A stretch of DNA of 5,057 nucleotides from an uncultured Lachnoanaerobaculum sp. Lineage in GTDB: Bacteria > Bacillota > Clostridia > Lachnospirales > Lachnospiraceae. How positions within the stretch are numbered: the first letter of the stretch is position 1; every line of letters begins with the position of its first letter. Shown here in pieces: positions 4,962 through 5,057 of this stretch. A program made the translations under genes and the position numbers. Below the pieces are notes generated by a model. The model was given only the letters and a program-made list of their open reading frames with translations. It ran no database searches and had not been told where the DNA came from. Location: NCBI GenBank assembly GCA_916720285.1, contig CAKAQP010000172.1, positions 1 to 5,057 on the forward strand, read 5' to 3'.

Positions 4962-5057
4962 TTTTTTAGTACATCAAGAGCATCCTGAGCATCACGAAGC
5001 TCACGTTTAAGGCGAGCTATTTCTTTTGCATCATCAGATTGATAGTTACCTGAGCCA
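4934..5057 (-). CDS. IS3-family transposase OrfA, C-terminal part only
   Basis: Only the last 40 codons are in the window, starting in phase at 5056 and ending at TAA 4934-4936. They encode a leucine zipper, EIARLKRELRDAQDALDVL and onward, with Ile/Leu/Ala at residues 13, 16, 20, 23, 27, 30, 34 and 37 of the visible part, which is a regular heptad pattern. In IS3 elements this zipper follows a helix-turn-helix DNA-binding domain (outside the window) and mediates OrfA and OrfAB multimerisation. The frame overlaps orfB, which lies in the -1 phase. Confidence 0.85.
   Translation of the reverse strand, partial: GSGNYQSDDAKEIARLKRELRDAQDALDVLKKAISILGKS
4960..4967 (-). promoter_or_regulatory. Programmed -1 frameshift site (A7G) between orfA and orfB
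   Basis: On the - strand the orfA codons CTA AAA AAA GCC contain seven A followed by G, a standard IS3-family slippery run. A slip of one base back gives AAA AGC CAT AAG, which enters orfB directly. The -1 frame is closed upstream by a TGA and opens just before the A-run, so the overlap is arranged as expected for OrfAB fusion. I see no strong downstream stem with confidence. Confidence 0.75.

Larger units (their letters stand above)
3991..5057 (-). mobile_element. IS3-family insertion sequence, incomplete at the window edge
   Basis: The end at 3991 begins TGTCAAGATTTAGTACAAATT, with the TG dinucleotide usual for IS3-family ends, and lies 41 bases beyond the orfB stop. Inside are orfB and the C-terminal part of orfA in the usual overlapping order, transcribed on the - strand. 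The other terminal repeat, the 5' part of orfA and the target duplication lie outside the window, so the inverted repeat cannot be checked and the boundary at 3991 is inferred from the sequence style. The DDE domain wording (SYSR..YPYDNACIESFH..IKREW) resembles IS3-family elements common in Clostridia. I would place it near the IS150 or IS3 groups without certainty. Confidence 0.85.

Noticed and set aside
1..5057. CRISPR arrays, tRNA or rRNA genes
   Set aside because: No short regularly spaced repeats and no cloverleaf or rRNA sequence were recognised. The only sizeable repeat is the prfH-tail duplication.

Overview
The window is AT-rich, with strong AGGAGG-type ribosome binding sites, short intergenic gaps and Clostridia-like codon use. 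It suggests a low-GC Firmicute, most likely a member of Clostridia near Lachnospiraceae. That placement is an impression from style, the membrane proteins and the insertion sequence; nothing here proves it.

Layout on the + strand. Positions 1-248 hold the 3' part of an unidentified membrane-protein gene whose frame is broken by what looks like a duplicated TTTA. Positions 249-462 are a leader region with an extended -10 promoter (270-278) and a possible 25-codon ORF (322-399) behind a strong ribosome binding site. The core is a two-gene RNA/ribosome repair module: rtcB (463-1602, RNA 3'-phosphate ligase, all catalytic residues present) and prfH (1599-2198, a short GGQ release-factor homologue). 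They overlap by four bases as ATGA. Two paralogous multi-pass membrane proteins of unknown function follow in the same orientation (2214-2945 and 2980-3693), then a 42-codon membrane-anchored ORF (3702-3830).

From about 3825 the DNA repeats the last ~130 bases of prfH plus the following gap, ribosome binding site and ATG of the first membrane gene. The copy is diverged (about 20 mismatches and one single-base gap in 147 bases by my reading). It is a relic of a duplication, and the third membrane-gene copy that it introduces ends after about eight codons at 3991, where an insertion sequence begins.

The insertion sequence (3991 to the window end, incomplete) belongs to the IS3 family and lies on the - strand. 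It has orfB with a full DDE domain, the C-terminal leucine zipper of orfA, an A7G slippery site for -1 frameshifting between them, and a hairpin across the orfB stop.

How the genes work together: PrfH-associated RtcB enzymes are known to act with PrfH on ribosomes whose 16S rRNA has been cut in the decoding centre. PrfH frees the stalled peptide and RtcB reseals the RNA. The co-directional membrane proteins, with only 15 and 34 bases between genes, are probably co-transcribed. Whether they belong to the repair system is the main open question of this window.
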